Assembly: GCA_024694125.1 (NCBI GenBank)
Contig: JAILKE010000038.1
Coordinates: 23,933-87,932, forward strand
Direction of reading: 5' to 3'
DNA: 64,000 bases
DNA from: Bacteroidales bacterium
Lineage (GTDB): Bacteria > Bacteroidota > Bacteroidia > Bacteroidales > UBA3663
Of this stretch, positions 16,141 to 25,022 are shown piece after piece (the stretch's first letter is position 1; each line of letters begins with the position of its first letter). A model generated the notes under the pieces. The model ran no database searches and had not been told where the DNA came from. It saw only the letters and a list, made by a program, of their open reading frames with translations. The position numbers and the translations under genes were made by a program.

Positions 16141-18303
16141 ATGATGCAGCGTAGATTTACACTCTCTATAATCCTCAGTGGCCTGGCGTGCAGCCTGGCT
16201 GCTGAGGCTATATCCAACAGCAACACAGCAGCTCCCGATGCCAAGACTGTGGCCGATGCCAAGTCAGAAGCCGACGCCAAGGGCAAGACAGCCACTGCGA
16301 CCACACCCGAGGCCGAACCCGAATGTCGTACCTCTATACTCGACCAGGTAGTAGTGACTGGCACATTGACCCCCAAGACCCTCAAGGACGTGCCCGTAGT
16401 GACCCGCGTCATCACGAGCGACGACATACAGAAGGCCGATGCCACCAACATACAGGATATGCTGGTACAGGAACTGCCCGGTCTGGAGTTCGGCTTCGCC
16501 ATGAGCCAGGAGACATCGCTCAACCTGTGCGGATTCGGCGGCAATGCCGTACTCTTCCTGGTCGATGGCGAACGTCTGGCAGGCGAGACTATGGACAATA
16601 CCGACTACACGCGACTCAACCTGGACAACGTGGGCCGCATCGAGATTGTCAAGGGTGCAGCCTCGGCTCTGTACGGTTCGAATGCCGTGGGCGGTGTAAT
16701 CAACCTCATCACACGCGAGTCGTCGGCTCCCTGGACGCTCAACGTCAACTCGCGATACAACTCCTTCGGCGACGAGTGGCGCAACGGTGCCACGCTGACC
16801 ACGCATCGCGACAAGTGGAGCACGCAGACCAATTTCCAGCAGACCAAGATAGATCCCATCACGCTGACCACCAATGCCAGTTCGCTCGATGACGTGATTG
16901 CCGCCCTGCTCGGACAGACCTCGACATCGACCAAGAAGGACGACTCCGACATCACCCGTCTGTACGGTCAGGAGACATACAATATCAAGGAGCGCGTCAC
17001 CTACCGTCCCAATGACCACCTGCGGCTGACCGCCCGAGGCGGTTATTTCTACCGCGAGAGCCAACGTTCGACCTACGACTATCACTACCACGCCTACAGC
17101 GGCGGACTGAAGGGTGCCTACAACTGGCTGGACGGCCGCACGCTCGAACTGTCGTACGCCTTCGATCAGTATGACAAGGCCAACTACACCCCCGATGGCA
17201 AGCGCACGCACGACCATGACTACACCAACCGTCAGCACGTCGGACACCTGCTCTACAACCAGACCATAGGCGAGAAGCATCAACTCACCGCCGGCGCCGA
17301 TGTGCTCAATGACTATCTGACCACCTATCAGTTCAAGGACAACTGCGCACATCAGCAGACCAATGCCGATGCCTTTGCCCAGTTCGACTGGAATCCCACA
17401 TCGAGCATCAATGTAGTGACCAGCGTACGCTACGATTACTTCTCGGCATCGGAGGCACAGGCCACCACTGCCCGACTGGCCGCCATGTACAAGTGGACCG
17501 ACTTCTCGCTGCGTGCATCGTATGCCGGCGGATTCCGCGCGCCGTCGCTCAAGGAGATGTACATGCACTTCGACATGGGCAACATGGGCTACATGATATA
17601 CGGCAATCCCGACCTCAAGCCCGAGCGCAGCAACAACTTCAACCTCGCTGCCGAACATACCAACAACGTGAATATGGGCAACTGGCTGGACGGTTCGTAC
17701 AGCGTGACCGTAATGGGCTACTGCAACGTATTCGACAAGCGCATCACCACCGTGGGCCGCTGGTGGTACACCGACCCGACTACAGGCGAGACCGTACTTA
17801 CTACCGACGAGGCCGAGGCCAAGACCTACAACCCCGACGGCACCGAGGGTGCACTCTACTACAACGAGGACGGAGTCACTGTGACTGGCATCGACGTGTG
17901 CGCCCAGTACCACCTGGACATGGGTCTGGGGCTCAAGTACAGTTATGCCTACATGCACGAGAGTGGCAATACGGTTGACTCGCAGTTCACCCAGCCCCGC
18001 TCCCACTCCATGACCTGGCGTGCCGACTACGACCGTCAGTTCACCGAGGACTACGGCATCAACCTCGCCCTGTCTGGCCGTTGGGCAGGCAAACCGCAGA
18101 GCGGTCGCACCGACGTGGACCAGGGCTACACCCTGTGCAAGGCCACCCTGCAACAGCGCATCTGGCGCGGCGTACGCGTCAACCTGGCTGTGGACAATAT
18201 TTTTAACTACAAGCCCGACACATACTACTTCAGTTCGCCTATGGTGATAGGTACCACCTGGAGTCTGGGTGTCTCGCTCGACATAGACAGAATGTTCGAA
18301 TGA
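16141..18303 (+). CDS. hmuR: TonB-dependent heme receptor HmuR
   Basis: Outer-membrane receptor of 720 residues that imports heme using TonB energy. After a signal peptide there is a low-complexity segment with repeated DAK words (residues about 33-50), then the TonB-box-like region and plug domain (SILDQVVVTGT, LFLVDGERL, IEIVKGAASALYGSNAVGGVINLIT), then the 22-strand barrel. The heme-receptor signature is intact: FRAP at 465-468, a His at 476, and NPDL at 489-492; in this class the His between FRAP and NPDL is a heme ligand. It ends with an aromatic-terminated strand (DRMFE). The stop overlaps the hmuS start (ATGA), so the two are translationally coupled. Confidence 0.92.
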   Translation: MMQRRFTLSIILSGLACSLAAEAISNSNTAAPDAKTVADAKSEADAKGKTATATTPEAEPECRTSILDQVVVTGTLTPKTLKDVPVVTRVITSDDIQKADATNIQDMLVQELPGLEFGFAMSQETSLNLCGFGGNAVLFLVDGERLAGETMDNTDYTRLNLDNVGRIEIVKGAASALYGSNAVGGVINLITRESSAPWTLNVNSRYNSFGDEWRNGATLTTHRDKWSTQTNFQQTKIDPITLTTNASSLDDVIAALLGQTSTSTKKDDSDITRLYGQETYNIKERVTYRPNDHLRLTARGGYFYRESQRSTYDYHYHAYSGGLKGAYNWLDGRTLELSYAFDQYDKANYTPDGKRTHDHDYTNRQHVGHLLYNQTIGEKHQLTAGADVLNDYLTTYQFKDNCAHQQTNADAFAQFDWNPTSSINVVTSVRYDYFSASEAQATTARLAAMYKWTDFSLRASYAGGFRAPSLKEMYMHFDMGNMGYMIYGNPDLKPERSNNFNLAAEHTNNVNMGNWLDGSYSVTVMGYCNVFDKRITTVGRWWYTDPTTGETVLTTDEAEAKTYNPDGTEGALYYNEDGVTVTGIDVCAQYHLDMGLGLKYSYAYMHESGNTVDSQFTQPRSHSMTWRADYDRQFTEDYGINLALSGRWAGKPQSGRTDVDQGYTLCKATLQQRIWRGVRVNLAVDNIFNYKPDTYYFSSPMVIGTTWSLGVSLDIDRMFE

Positions 18304-21300
18304 AAACCAAAGTCAAGCGCACCCTGCGCATCCTGTTCATCTCCCTGGCTGCCCTCATCATCGTGGGCGGCCTTTGGTTCGTATGGGGCAGATTCTTCAG
18401 CCCTACCCGTATCGCGTTCATCAACTACCAGGCCATCACGTTGGGCCAGATCAACAAGGCCAATGACAATGCCTTCGTCCATATCGAGGTGCTGCCTACC
18501 GACCAGATCGAGCAGCAGGTCGATGACTACGACATGGTATTCGTCAATGGCATGGGCCTGCGCATCACTGCCGAACAGCGTGACGCCATCGAGATGGCCG
18601 GTCTGACCGGCACACCCATCCTGACCACCGCTGCGACCAATCCGCAGAACCTGATCGTCTCGCTCGACAGCATCCAGGCCGATACCCTGACCGCCTACCT
18701 GGGCGGGTCATCGCGCACCAACTACCGCAGCATGCTCAACTACGTGCGTCAGCACATTGACCGCAAGGTGGTCTGTCTGGGCGAGGTACTGCCAGTGGTC
18801 CCCTTGCGCCAATGGATGCTGCGCCACACGGACGTGGAGCATCCCGAACGCGAGGAACGCGGGTTCGACTGCATAGCGCAGTACGAGGCCTACCTCCGTC
18901 AGCAGCACCTCTATCACGAGGGGGCACCATCGGTCATCATCACCGGTGCGATGGGTTCGCCCTACGACCTGTGCGCCGCACTGGAGCAGCGTGGTATGAA
19001 TGCCTATATCCTGGGGCAGATCAATGCACGCACACAGCGTGACGTACTGGACAGCATCCAGCCATCGGCCATCGTCAACTTCGCCCATGGCCGTATGGGC
19101 GACGACATGGTGGACTACCTGACCGAGCAGAACATCCCGCTCTTCTGCCCCCTCAACGTCAACCGGCTCGACACCGAGTGGATGGAGGACAAACAGGGCA
19201 TGAACGGCGGCTTCATGAGCCAGAGCATCGTCACGCCCGAGATAGACGGAGCCCTGCGTCCGTATGCGCTCTTTGCACAGCGCATCGATGCCGATGGACT
19301 GCCCGAACTATACACGATGCCGGACCGCCTCGATTCGTTGGTCCTGACCATACAGCGCTACATCGACCTGAAGCACATGGCCAATGCCGACAAGCGCGTG
19401 GCTATCGTCTTCTTCGGTTCGGCGCAGGACAATGTGCTGGCTGCCTCGAGCCTGGAGGGTGTGCCGTCGCTGTACCACTTCCTGCAGCGGCTCAAGTCCG
19501 AAGGTTACCGCGTGGAGGGACTGCCCGACAGAGTGGAGGACTTCCGTCTGTCACGACGCGACTATGGCAACATAGCCGTGGTGCAGCAGCCCATGGCGGG
19601 CGAGGGAACCGATACCTTTGCCATCGTCCATGGCACGGGAGCCGAACCTCCGTTGGCATTCCAGGAGGCCTACCGCTGGATACGTGAGGACTTCGGCGCC
19701 GATGCGCTCATTCATTTCGGCACCCACGGCGGACTGGAATATACCCCGCGCAAGCAGGTGGCACTCTCCAACCAGGACTGGCCCGACCGCCTGGTCGGCA
19801 CATTGCCCCACTTCTACATATACACGATAGGCAACGTGGGCGAGGCACTGATAGCCAAGCGCCGCACCTATGCCGGCATACAGAGTCACCTGACCGCCCC
19901 CTTCTTGGAGTCGGAACTGCGCAGCCAGTACAAGGAGCTGTGCGATGCTCTGCGCCGTGAGGATGCCACCGCCGTCAAGCGTCTCGCCGTCGGCATGGGC
20001 ATACACCGTGACCTGCACCTGGACTCGGTCCTGACTCAACCCTGGACCAGCGACGAGTTGCACCGTGTCGAGGACTTTGCCGAGGAGTTGGTCAATGCCA
20101 AGATGGTGGGCCAGCTCTATACTCTGGGCACTCCCTACGAACCTGCCCGCATCGAGAGCAGCGTACTGGCCATGGCTACCGACCCGATAGCCTATAGTCT
20201 GCTGGCGCTGGACAAGCAGCTGGGACGCGCCAAGTACGACACGGAGCGGCACAAGGCGCTCTTCACGGCTCACTACATGGCTCCTGCCCGGGAGTTGGTC
20301 ACCCGCATATTGGCCCACCCCGACATGGTGAACGATGCCCTGATATGCCGCACGGCTGGTATCACAGCCCAGCAGTTGGCACGCGCCCGCCAGGTTGATG
20401 ACGACCTGCACCGCCCCATGGACATGATGAGCATGATGCACATGATGTCACAGGCCAAGTCGGACACGGGCCACACGGCCCCGGCTCACCACAGCCACAT
20501 GGCTGCCGGTCATCCTGCCGTGAAGACTTCTGCCCCTGCTGACAGTGCCCGCCAGCCATCGGACATGACTCCCGCACAACGCCCCGACAGTGCCCGTATG
20601 GCTCGTATGCGCGAAGCTGGCAAGAACATGGACCCACGCGACGCACTCAAGATGGCCAAGGCGATGGGTGCTCCTCCCGCTGCACTCAAGAAGATGGCCG
20701 TCGCAATGGGACTGTCAGCCTCGGCTGCCAATGTCAAGGCCGATGCCGACGGCGTGAGCCAGATGATGAAGCGCCTGGCTGCTGCCCGCCCTCACTACAG
20801 TGCCGAGGAGACTGCCCTCTCCCAGGCCATCTGCGAGGTGGCACGCACCATAGAGAACGTCAATGCCTACCGCCGCGGTCTGATGGATGCTCCGGAACAG
20901 GAACTGCAGTCCATGATCAATGCGCTGGCTGGTGGTTATACACGTCCATCGTCGGGCGGCGACGTGGTGAGCAACCCTCGCACCCTGCCTACGGGCCGCA
21001 ACCTGTATGGCATCAATGCCGAGGCCACTCCTACCGAAGTGGCATGGCAGAAGGGCCGTGCCCTGGCCGATCAGACCATCTCTATGTACCGTCGCAATCA
21101 CCACGACAGCATCCCACGCAAGGTGAGCTACACGCTGTGGAGCTCGGAGTTCATCGAGACCGAGGGTGCATCCATCGCGCAGATTCTCTATATGCTGGGC
21201 GTCGAACCCGTGCGCGATGCTTTCGGCCGTGTCACGGACCTGCGCCTCATACCCAGCGAGGAACTGGGACGTCCCCGCATCGACGTCGTGGTGCAGACAT

Positions 21301-22397
21301 CGGGCCAACTGCGCGACCTGGCTGCCTCACGTCTGTACCTGATCAGCCGCGCCGTCTCCATGGCAGCCCAGGCTCAGGACGAAGCCTGGACCAACCAGGT
21401 GGCTGAGGGTGTGCTCGAGTCCGAGCGCTACCTGACCGACCAGGGACTGTCTCCTGCCGAGGCCCGCAGGCTCTCTGCCCGACGCGTCTTTGGCGGTGTG
21501 AACGGCAACTACGGCACCGGCATACAGGGCATGGTGCAGAGTGCCGGTGGATGGCAGGACAGGTCGGAGATAGCCGAGACCTACCTGAACAACATGGGCG
21601 CCTACTATGGCAGTCAGGAGGACTGGGAGCAGCACAGCCAGGCTGCCTTTGCCGCCGCTGTGACCCGCACTGATGCCGTCATCCAGCCCCGGCAGAGCAA
21701 CACCTGGGGCGCACTCTCCCTGGACCATGTGTATGAGTTCATGGGCGGTATGAACCTGGCAGTCGAACACATCACAGGCCATCAGCCCGATGCCTATATG
21801 GCGGACTACCGCAACCGGAACCACAACCGCATGCAGGAGTTGCGCGAAGCCATCGGCGTGGAGAGCCGTACCACTATCTTCAACCCGGCCTATATCCGCG
21901 AGAAGATGAAGGGCGGTGCATCATCTGTATCGGCCATCACCGAGGTAGTGGAGAACTGCTATGGTTGGAGCGTGACCCGACAGGGCACCATCGACCAGCA
22001 GATGTGGGACGAGATATACGATGTCTATGTCGCTGACAAACTGCACATGGGTGTGACCGACTTCATGCAACGGAACAACCCCGCTGCTGTACAGTCCATG
22101 ACATCGGCCATGCAACGTGCTGCCGACCGTGGTTACTGGCGAGCCACTGCCCAGCAGCGCCAGGCCATCGACCAGATGCAGAGTCAGGCTCAACAGGCAC
22201 GACGCGAGTTTGCTGCCTCCCAACCGGATGCTGCCTCCCAGCAAGATGGCATCGTGATGCAGCGCGAGTCTCTGCAGCAAGCAGCTGACTCGACCACCAC
22301 TCTCGTATCGACCGCCGTGGTCATCGCCATCGTCGCGGCTGCTCTGGTCATCCTTCTCGTGCTGATTCGCAAGCGCCGCAAGGAGAACGATGATTGA
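18300..22397 (+). CDS. hmuS: HmuS, CobN/magnesium-chelatase-H-like protein of heme operon
   Basis: Large CobN-family protein of 1365 residues. Such chelatase subunits handle metals in tetrapyrroles; in Bacteroidota heme operons HmuS is thought to act on imported heme, and removal of iron from heme has been reported for a Bacteroides member. It is membrane-anchored at both ends: helix at about 10-32 (LFISLAALIIVGGLWFVWG) and at about 1336-1357 near the C-terminus, with the bulk probably periplasmic. Family motifs include DALIHFGTHGGLEYTP (near 475-490) and RVFGGVNGNYGTGIQGMV (near 1065). An insertion at about 707-830 is Met/His-rich (MDMMSMMHMM, then HHSHMAAGH) and is unlike the rest. No ChlI/ChlD ATPase partner is nearby. 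It overlaps hmuR by 4 bases. Confidence 0.92.
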   Translation: MKTKVKRTLRILFISLAALIIVGGLWFVWGRFFSPTRIAFINYQAITLGQINKANDNAFVHIEVLPTDQIEQQVDDYDMVFVNGMGLRITAEQRDAIEMAGLTGTPILTTAATNPQNLIVSLDSIQADTLTAYLGGSSRTNYRSMLNYVRQHIDRKVVCLGEVLPVVPLRQWMLRHTDVEHPEREERGFDCIAQYEAYLRQQHLYHEGAPSVIITGAMGSPYDLCAALEQRGMNAYILGQINARTQRDVLDSIQPSAIVNFAHGRMGDDMVDYLTEQNIPLFCPLNVNRLDTEWMEDKQGMNGGFMSQSIVTPEIDGALRPYALFAQRIDADGLPELYTMPDRLDSLVLTIQRYIDLKHMANADKRVAIVFFGSAQDNVLAASSLEGVPSLYHFLQRLKSEGYRVEGLPDRVEDFRLSRRDYGNIAVVQQPMAGEGTDTFAIVHGTGAEPPLAFQEAYRWIREDFGADALIHFGTHGGLEYTPRKQVALSNQDWPDRLVGTLPHFYIYTIGNVGEALIAKRRTYAGIQSHLTAPFLESELRSQYKELCDALRREDATAVKRLAVGMGIHRDLHLDSVLTQPWTSDELHRVEDFAEELVNAKMVGQLYTLGTPYEPARIESSVLAMATDPIAYSLLALDKQLGRAKYDTERHKALFTAHYMAPARELVTRILAHPDMVNDALICRTAGITAQQLARARQVDDDLHRPMDMMSMMHMMSQAKSDTGHTAPAHHSHMAAGHPAVKTSAPADSARQPSDMTPAQRPDSARMARMREAGKNMDPRDALKMAKAMGAPPAALKKMAVAMGLSASAANVKADADGVSQMMKRLAAARPHYSAEETALSQAICEVARTIENVNAYRRGLMDAPEQELQSMINALAGGYTRPSSGGDVVSNPRTLPTGRNLYGINAEATPTEVAWQKGRALADQTISMYRRNHHDSIPRKVSYTLWSSEFIETEGASIAQILYMLGVEPVRDAFGRVTDLRLIPSEELGRPRIDVVVQTSGQLRDLAASRLYLISRAVSMAAQAQDEAWTNQVAEGVLESERYLTDQGLSPAEARRLSARRVFGGVNGNYGTGIQGMVQSAGGWQDRSEIAETYLNNMGAYYGSQEDWEQHSQAAFAAAVTRTDAVIQPRQSNTWGALSLDHVYEFMGGMNLAVEHITGHQPDAYMADYRNRNHNRMQELREAIGVESRTTIFNPAYIREKMKGGASSVSAITEVVENCYGWSVTRQGTIDQQMWDEIYDVYVADKLHMGVTDFMQRNNPAAVQSMTSAMQRAADRGYWRATAQQRQAIDQMQSQAQQARREFAASQPDAASQQDGIVMQRESLQQAADSTTTLVSTAVVIAIVAAALVILLVLIRKRRKENDD

Positions 22398-22462
22398 CAG
22401 GTGGGTTGTGAGGTTTTTATCTCTATACCTCACTACCGCAAGTATAAACTTCTAAACAGGGA

Positions 22463-23173
22463 TTGTCCCCTATCGAAACATTGGAAACAGTTGTACAGGT
22501 AATAATGGTATTGGTGTACCTGCAGTTCTGCCTGAAGCAGACATTCCTCAAGCCCTGGCAGTGGATTGTGGCGACCTCGGTTTGTACCCTGTTCACAGGA
22601 CTGATATGGCCCTGGAGCATCGAACAGTCGCGCAACCAGATAGCCGAATGGCTCGCTGACCAGCCCTTGATGCTCGACACCTCCGTCGTGCTGTCACTCG
22701 AAGCGCTGTGGCAGATGTCTTTCTGCCTCTTGGCAGGCAGACTGATGTATGACGGTCAGGTGAAGCGGCGCACAGTATGGCTATACCGTGTGCTCCGGTT
22801 CTTCCCCGGCATACTCATTCTGGCAGTGTTGTACTCTGCCCAGGTGTCGCTCATATATATGTTGCCAGGTACGGCATTCGGGACGGTAGCCTGGTCCATG
22901 GCGATAGCGGTGGCTGTGCTGCTGCCATCTATCTCGTGGCTGCTCCGCTGGCTATTACCTGAACGGGACCTGCGCCTGGAGGTGCTCTTTCTCTCATCGG
23001 CTCTGCTGCTCATCCTCGGCATTGTGGCTACGGTCAATGGCACCACCAATTTCCGCGGCCGCGACGATGTGGATTGGCTTGCCCTTGCGGCGGACATCGC
23101 TCTGACATTGACCTGTGCCGCAGCGGGCTTCCTCATCTGGCGTTACCGCAGCAGCAAGAGCATAGGCAAATAG
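22463..23173 (+). CDS. hmuT: HmuT-position integral membrane protein
   Basis: Inner-membrane protein of 236 residues with about six hydrophobic helices (for example VVQVIMVLVYLQFCL, WIVATSVCTLFTGLIW, FFPGILILAVLYS, VAWSMAIAVAVLLPSISWLL). It stands between HmuS and the ExbB-like protein, the place of HmuT in hmu operons, and probably forms a membrane module with them. The listed start is TTG; an ATG 14 codons on (22505) is possible but would cut into the first helix. A conserved-looking FLKPWQWIV follows helix 1. The molecular function is unknown. Confidence 0.75.
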   Translation: MSPIETLETVVQVIMVLVYLQFCLKQTFLKPWQWIVATSVCTLFTGLIWPWSIEQSRNQIAEWLADQPLMLDTSVVLSLEALWQMSFCLLAGRLMYDGQVKRRTVWLYRVLRFFPGILILAVLYSAQVSLIYMLPGTAFGTVAWSMAIAVAVLLPSISWLLRWLLPERDLRLEVLFLSSALLLILGIVATVNGTTNFRGRDDVDWLALAADIALTLTCAAAGFLIWRYRSSKSIGK

Positions 23174-23176
23174 AAA

Positions 23177-23272
23177 CTATAGTTGCTATAGATGCTATAG
23201 TTGCTATAGATGCTATAGATGCTATAATTACTATAGATGCTATAATTACTATAGATGCTATAGTTTCTACAG
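23177..23272. repeat. 9-bp tandem array CTATAGATG (ten units)
   Basis: Ten consecutive 9-base units: variants CTATAGTTG, CTATAGATG, CTATAATTA and CTATAGTTT, ending CTACAG. It fills most of the 127-base spacer between hmuT and hmuU, starting 4 bases after the hmuT stop. The core CTATAG is itself a palindrome, so the array can fold in many registers. Confidence 0.92.
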
Positions 23273-23300
23273 CCCATTTTTAACTTTTAATTTAATCGCA

Positions 23301-23918
23301 ATGTCTCTCCTCTCTGATATTCTCTATTGGATCAGCACCGGACTATTGGTTCCGGTCATCCTTGCATTGATATTCCTTTTCATCCGCTCATTGCTCCTGG
23401 TGGGCAGTTTCTTCGGACAGTATCTGAAGCTCAACAAAGTAGCCGCTCAGGTGCGTCGTGCCCTGACCGATGTCCAGCCGGACAACCTGAATGATGTATT
23501 GACCCGTTTGCCCGAACGTTCCTCTGCCCCAGTCATCGTCTGTATCCGGCAGATGATTGCAGCCCGCAACAACCGCGCCGAACTGCAGCGCCTGCTCTCC
23601 GAGTACGAGATTCAGGCAGACCGGGAACTCTCCACATCGCGCATGCTCACCAAGCTGGGTCCTATGCTCGGTCTGATGGGCACGCTCATCCCGATGGGAC
23701 CAGCCCTGGCTGGACTGGCATCGGGCGACATTGAGTCTATGGCGCGCAACATGCAGGTAGCCTTCGCCACCACGGTGACTGGTCTGGTCGCTGCCGCCAT
23801 TGGTTTCATTACCCAGCAGGTCAAGCAGCGTTGGTTCCGTCAGGACCTCACTAACCTGGAGTATCTTGCCGACGTAATATGCGGCAACGATGCCTGTGGA
23901 ACAAATGACAACAAGTAA
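23301..23918 (+). CDS. hmuU: MotA/TolQ/ExbB-family protein, HmuU position
   Basis: Proton-channel-type inner-membrane protein of 205 residues. Three helices: about 10-32 (TGLLVPVILALIFLFIRSLLLVGSFFG), about 110-135 (TKLGPMLGLMGTLIPMGPALAGLASGD, the ExbB/MotA signature) and about 145-165 (FATTVTGLVAAAIGFITQQ). In ExbB proteins this region carries the ion pathway. Here it is paired with HmuV rather than ExbD, and is thought to serve HmuS or the receptor. It is preceded by the 9-bp array, so translation is not coupled to hmuT. Confidence 0.9.
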   Translation: MSLLSDILYWISTGLLVPVILALIFLFIRSLLLVGSFFGQYLKLNKVAAQVRRALTDVQPDNLNDVLTRLPERSSAPVIVCIRQMIAARNNRAELQRLLSEYEIQADRELSTSRMLTKLGPMLGLMGTLIPMGPALAGLASGDIESMARNMQVAFATTVTGLVAAAIGFITQQVKQRWFRQDLTNLEYLADVICGNDACGTNDNK

Positions 23919-23936
23919 TCAACCATACTCACGACT

Positions 23937-24266
23937 ATGATGCGCAAAAGACATTTCCTGCTCGGCGACACGGACGATGATCCAATGTCGGTCGTTTCCA
24001 ACCTCTTTGATGTGGCTATGGTCTTCGCTGTGGCCCTGATGGTCGCTCTCGTCTCTCGTTACAACATGACGGAGATATTCAGTCAGGAGGATTTCACTAT
24101 GGTCAAGAACCCTGGCAAGGACAATATGGAAATCATTACCAAGCAGGGCGAGACCATCGAACGTTATACTCCAGACGCCGACCCGTCCAACTCCTCTCAA
24201 CGTGGCAAACGAGTCGGTGTAGCCTACCAGCTCGACAACGGCGAAATAATCTACGTACCGGAATAA
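23937..24266 (+). CDS. hmuV: DUF2149 protein, HmuV position
   Basis: A 109-residue protein of the DUF2149 family, regularly found with CobN-like and MotA/TolQ/ExbB proteins. One membrane helix (about 20-42, SNLFDVAMVFAVALMVALVS) follows a short charged N-terminus with LGDTDDDPMSVVSNLFD; the helix bears the Asp of the NLFDVAM segment, reminiscent of the ExbD/MotB channel Asp. The tail is small and soluble (VAYQLDNGEIIYVPE), unlike a full ExbD. It lies 18 bases after hmuU and is the last gene of the operon. Confidence 0.88.
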   Translation: MMRKRHFLLGDTDDDPMSVVSNLFDVAMVFAVALMVALVSRYNMTEIFSQEDFTMVKNPGKDNMEIITKQGETIERYTPDADPSNSSQRGKRVGVAYQLDNGEIIYVPE

Positions 24267-24332
24267 CCGCCTCCATTTTTACGCTCATATAATCTATGTA
24301 TCGAAATAACCGATGCTATTTTTACGTTTATA

Positions 24333-24440
24333 TTCAGTAAGGCAGTTTTCAGTTAGACAGCTTTTCAGTTAGACAGCTTTTCAGTTAGGCAGCTATTCAG
24401 TTAGGCAGCTATTCAGTTAGGCAGTTATTCAGTTAGGCAG
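24333..24440. repeat. 16-bp tandem array TTCAGTTAGGCAGCTA
   Basis: Six full 15-16-base units and a partial seventh: TTCAGTAAGGCAGTT, TTCAGTTAGACAGCTT (twice), TTCAGTTAGGCAGCTA (twice), TTCAGTTAGGCAGTTA, then TTCAGTTAGGCAG. It begins 66 bases after hmuV. Confidence 0.9.
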
Positions 24441-24949
24441 CGGGCCGAAGGTCCGCGGGAATACAGGCGGGGGCGTGAGCCCCCGCTTTCCACAGTAGCA
24501 CGTAGGAGATTGTATCGAGCGCCGAAGGTGCGACAGAATTTATAGGGGGCGTAAGTCCCCGTAGCGTAAGTAGCGTAAGTAGCGCAACTGGCTCATTTGG
24601 GTACAACTGGCTCAATCAACAACGGAAACCTTATCATTTGTAACTCTCATTATACCTTAACCATTATACCTTAACCATCATACCTTAACCCATCTATTGG
24701 CCATAGCCAACTGATGCATCAGCGATGCTTCAGCGTAAGTGCAGTGTAAGACATTTCACTTACTCTTCACTTACGCTGCACTTACTTTCACCCTATTCTC
24801 CGTCTGTACTGGCAATACCTTTACTATTATCTCCGTTAGACTCTGCATTAGCTGCTTTCTGACCCCACTATTCAAGGTGCTCAATTAGGTATGGGCAGCA
24901 CCAAACAGTAGTTTTTCGCGAGGTAAAGCGGCCATAGAGGATATAGATA
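24441..24949. other. Gene-free region with hairpins and further short arrays
   Basis: After the 16-bp array come a GC-rich hairpin (GCGGGGGC/GCCCCCGC near 24468-24486), a second (GGGG/CCCC around GCGTAAGT near 24545), a 9-base array (GTAGCGTAA twice plus part), three copies of ATTATACCTTAACC (near 24647-24690), and a 16-base inverted repeat, GTAAGTGCAGTGTAAG at 24735-24750 against CTTACGCTGCACTTAC at 24770-24785 (one mismatch). I find no supported ORF or RNA family. Confidence 0.7.
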
Positions 24950-24989
24950 ATAAAAAGGGGACACCTAAAAAATGATTTTAGGAGTCCCC
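24950..24989 (-). terminator. Rho-independent terminator for the cyclophilin gene
   Basis: Read on the minus strand, GGGGACTCCTAAAAT pairs with ATTTTTTAGGTGTCCCC (one internal mismatch) and is followed by TTTTTATTATC. It lies 33 bases after the cyclophilin stop. Confidence 0.85.
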
Positions 24990-25022
24990 ATTAATTTTAA
25001 AAGAGAGTATTCAATAAGAGAT

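Noticed and set aside
16264-18153. 629-aa antisense ORF under hmuR
   Set aside because: Shadow frame of a codon-biased, strongly recognisable receptor gene; its composition is typical of antisense frames (Val/Gly/His-rich).
18300-22397. Cobalamin-pathway cobaltochelatase CobN
   Set aside because: No other cobalamin genes are near, the protein is membrane-anchored at both ends, and gene order is that of heme operons, so HmuS is the better call.
23177-23272. Possible CRISPR array
   Set aside because: Units are 9 bases, directly adjacent and without spacers; no cas genes are present.
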